A stretch of DNA of 5,091 bases from Bacillota bacterium. GTDB lineage: Bacteria > Bacillota_I > Bacilli_A > RFN20 > CAG-826. The notes beneath the pieces were generated by a model. It was not told the origin of the DNA and did no database searches. It saw nothing but the letters and a program-made list of their open reading frames with translations. The translations under genes were made by a program, and so were the position numbers. The DNA is taken from positions 1 to 5,091 of the forward strand of contig VHBF01000044.1 of NCBI GenBank assembly GCA_016872075.1. The letters are read 5' to 3'. Below are positions 4,338 to 5,091 of this stretch, piece after piece (the first letter of the stretch is position 1; the number at the start of each line of letters is the position of its first letter).

Positions 4338-5091
4338 TAAACACTAAATGATTGAAAATAACGTTGAGCGTTTGTTTTCAAAAACCACAACGCAATGCCG
4401 ATAAAGAAAAATTCAATCCCAGATAATGTAATTAATCGCGCATAAAGATCAAGACTTGCCAACGGCTCAAAATTAAGCCACAACAAAGCTCCGAGCAGCG
4501 AAAAACCACCAAAGACTGCCACGAGCGGAGCCAAACTTTGTTTGACCACTTCAACTTCTTGATGAAAATCAAAGCGAGGAAACCATAAATTGATGTACAT
4601 AAAAAAGATAGAAAGCAAGATAGTGAATAAAACCAACATAATGATGAATAGTATTGCAATCAAGAAATCGAGTTGGAATAAACTGGAACCAATCACGGAT
4701 GCAAATAAAACAACAGGTATCGTTAAGAGAAGATTAAAAAATATTTTAGCTTTAATGATGGTCCAACCTTCAATAGGTAAAGACTTAAGAAGGTTAATAT
4801 TCTTTCCTTCTAAAGATAGGCTCACCGCAGGCGTGTACACCGTGGATAAAGAAAACCCAACGATGCCAAAGATAAGCCATATAGGTTCAATCCCCATTGC
4901 AACCATCAGCTGACGAACTTCGGAAATGGCCGAGGGGATGAAGAGACTTACAGCGGTCAATAAAATTAACATGAGGATGCCAAAACCTGTATTAATGAAA
5001 TAGATTGAGGTTCCTACAAATCTTTGCCATTCTTTTTTTAAGAGGTGACTCATCACAGACTGTTGGTGATTCGGAATTTTTTCATTTCTTT
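4337..5091 (-). CDS. C-terminal part of an ABC-2-type permease, 5' end beyond the window
   Basis: This is an integral membrane protein, probably the membrane subunit of an ABC exporter; the substrate is unknown. The frame stays open from the stop at 4337 to the window edge (250 complete codons). The in-frame GTG/ATG at 5056/5053 has no ribosome-binding site, and the upstream codons read RNEKIPNHQQS before MSHLLKKEWQRF, so I treat it as partial. Visible residues (1 = codon at 5089) show about six membrane segments: 34-52, 69-85, 117-138, 142-168, 187-207 and 224-240. Between the second and third lies SLEGKNINLLKSLPI (91-105), and after the fourth FPRFDFHQEVEVVKQS (170-185). I recall these motifs from the C-terminal half of large (~500+ residue) Firmicute ABC-2 permeases usually encoded beside their ATPase. 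It is co-transcribed with psuG. A link to pseudouridine transport is possible but unsupported. Confidence 0.75.
   Translation of the reverse strand, partial: RNEKIPNHQQSVMSHLLKKEWQRFVGTSIYFINTGFGILMLILLTAVSLFIPSAISEVRQLMVAMGIEPIWLIFGIVGFSLSTVYTPAVSLSLEGKNINLLKSLPIEGWTIIKAKIFFNLLLTIPVVLFASVIGSSLFQLDFLIAILFIIMLVLFTILLSIFFMYINLWFPRFDFHQEVEVVKQSLAPLVAVFGGFSLLGALLWLNFEPLASLDLYARLITLSGIEFFFIGIALWFLKTNAQRYFQSFSV

Noticed and set aside
1..5091. Mobile elements, CRISPR arrays, tRNA or rRNA genes, defence genes
   Set aside because: I looked for long direct or terminal inverted repeats, spaced repeats, tRNA-like folds and recombinase motifs and found none; nearly all bases are accounted for by core genes.

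Overview
The window is AT-rich bacterial DNA that reads with the standard genetic code: tryptophan is TGG and no gene has an internal TGA. Most genes have Shine-Dalgarno sites close to AGGAGG. Gene content and protein style (Hsp33, HPRT, APT, UPRT, PsuG, an XRE regulator) suggest a low-GC Gram-positive, in Bacilli or a related Erysipelotrichia / Acholeplasma-Izemoplasma type lineage. That placement is inference. The region looks like chromosomal housekeeping DNA. I see no insertion sequence, phage gene, CRISPR array, tRNA or rRNA.

Layout from left to right. (1) A minus-strand XRE-family regulator (7-495) carries a C-terminal domain resembling the YvlB/LiaX N-terminal / SHOCT-like family. (2) A 229-bp divergent intergenic region (496-724) holds a candidate promoter for each direction, two similar dyads 22 bp apart around the regulator's -10 box, and a potential 5'-UTR hairpin before hpt. 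(3) hpt (725-1312) and apt (1316-1834) form a tight plus-strand operon for purine-base salvage. (4) upp (minus, 1836-2468) converges on apt with one base between the stop codons. (5) A 62-bp divergent region between upp and hslO carries a good upp promoter whose -35 box overlaps a candidate extended -10 for hslO. (6) hslO (2531-3424, Hsp33) has no usable Shine-Dalgarno and may be leaderless. (7) psuG (minus, 3393-4325) overlaps the hslO 3' end by 32 bp. It lies directly downstream of an ABC-2-type permease (4337 to the right edge), which is cut off by the window: its reading frame stays open to base 5091.

Functionally this is a nucleobase salvage neighbourhood. Hpt and Apt convert hypoxanthine/guanine and adenine to nucleotides with PRPP. 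PsuG can split pseudouridine 5'-phosphate into uracil and ribose 5-phosphate, and Upp can turn uracil into UMP. HslO (redox-activated chaperone) and the permease have no evident metabolic link to these.

I do not see an obviously new biological system. The points most worth checking are regulatory: the tandem dyads at the XRE/hpt promoter, the shared promoter core between upp and hslO with a possibly leaderless hslO, a perfect 19-nt palindrome inside hpt, and two convergent gene pairs with no room for terminators.
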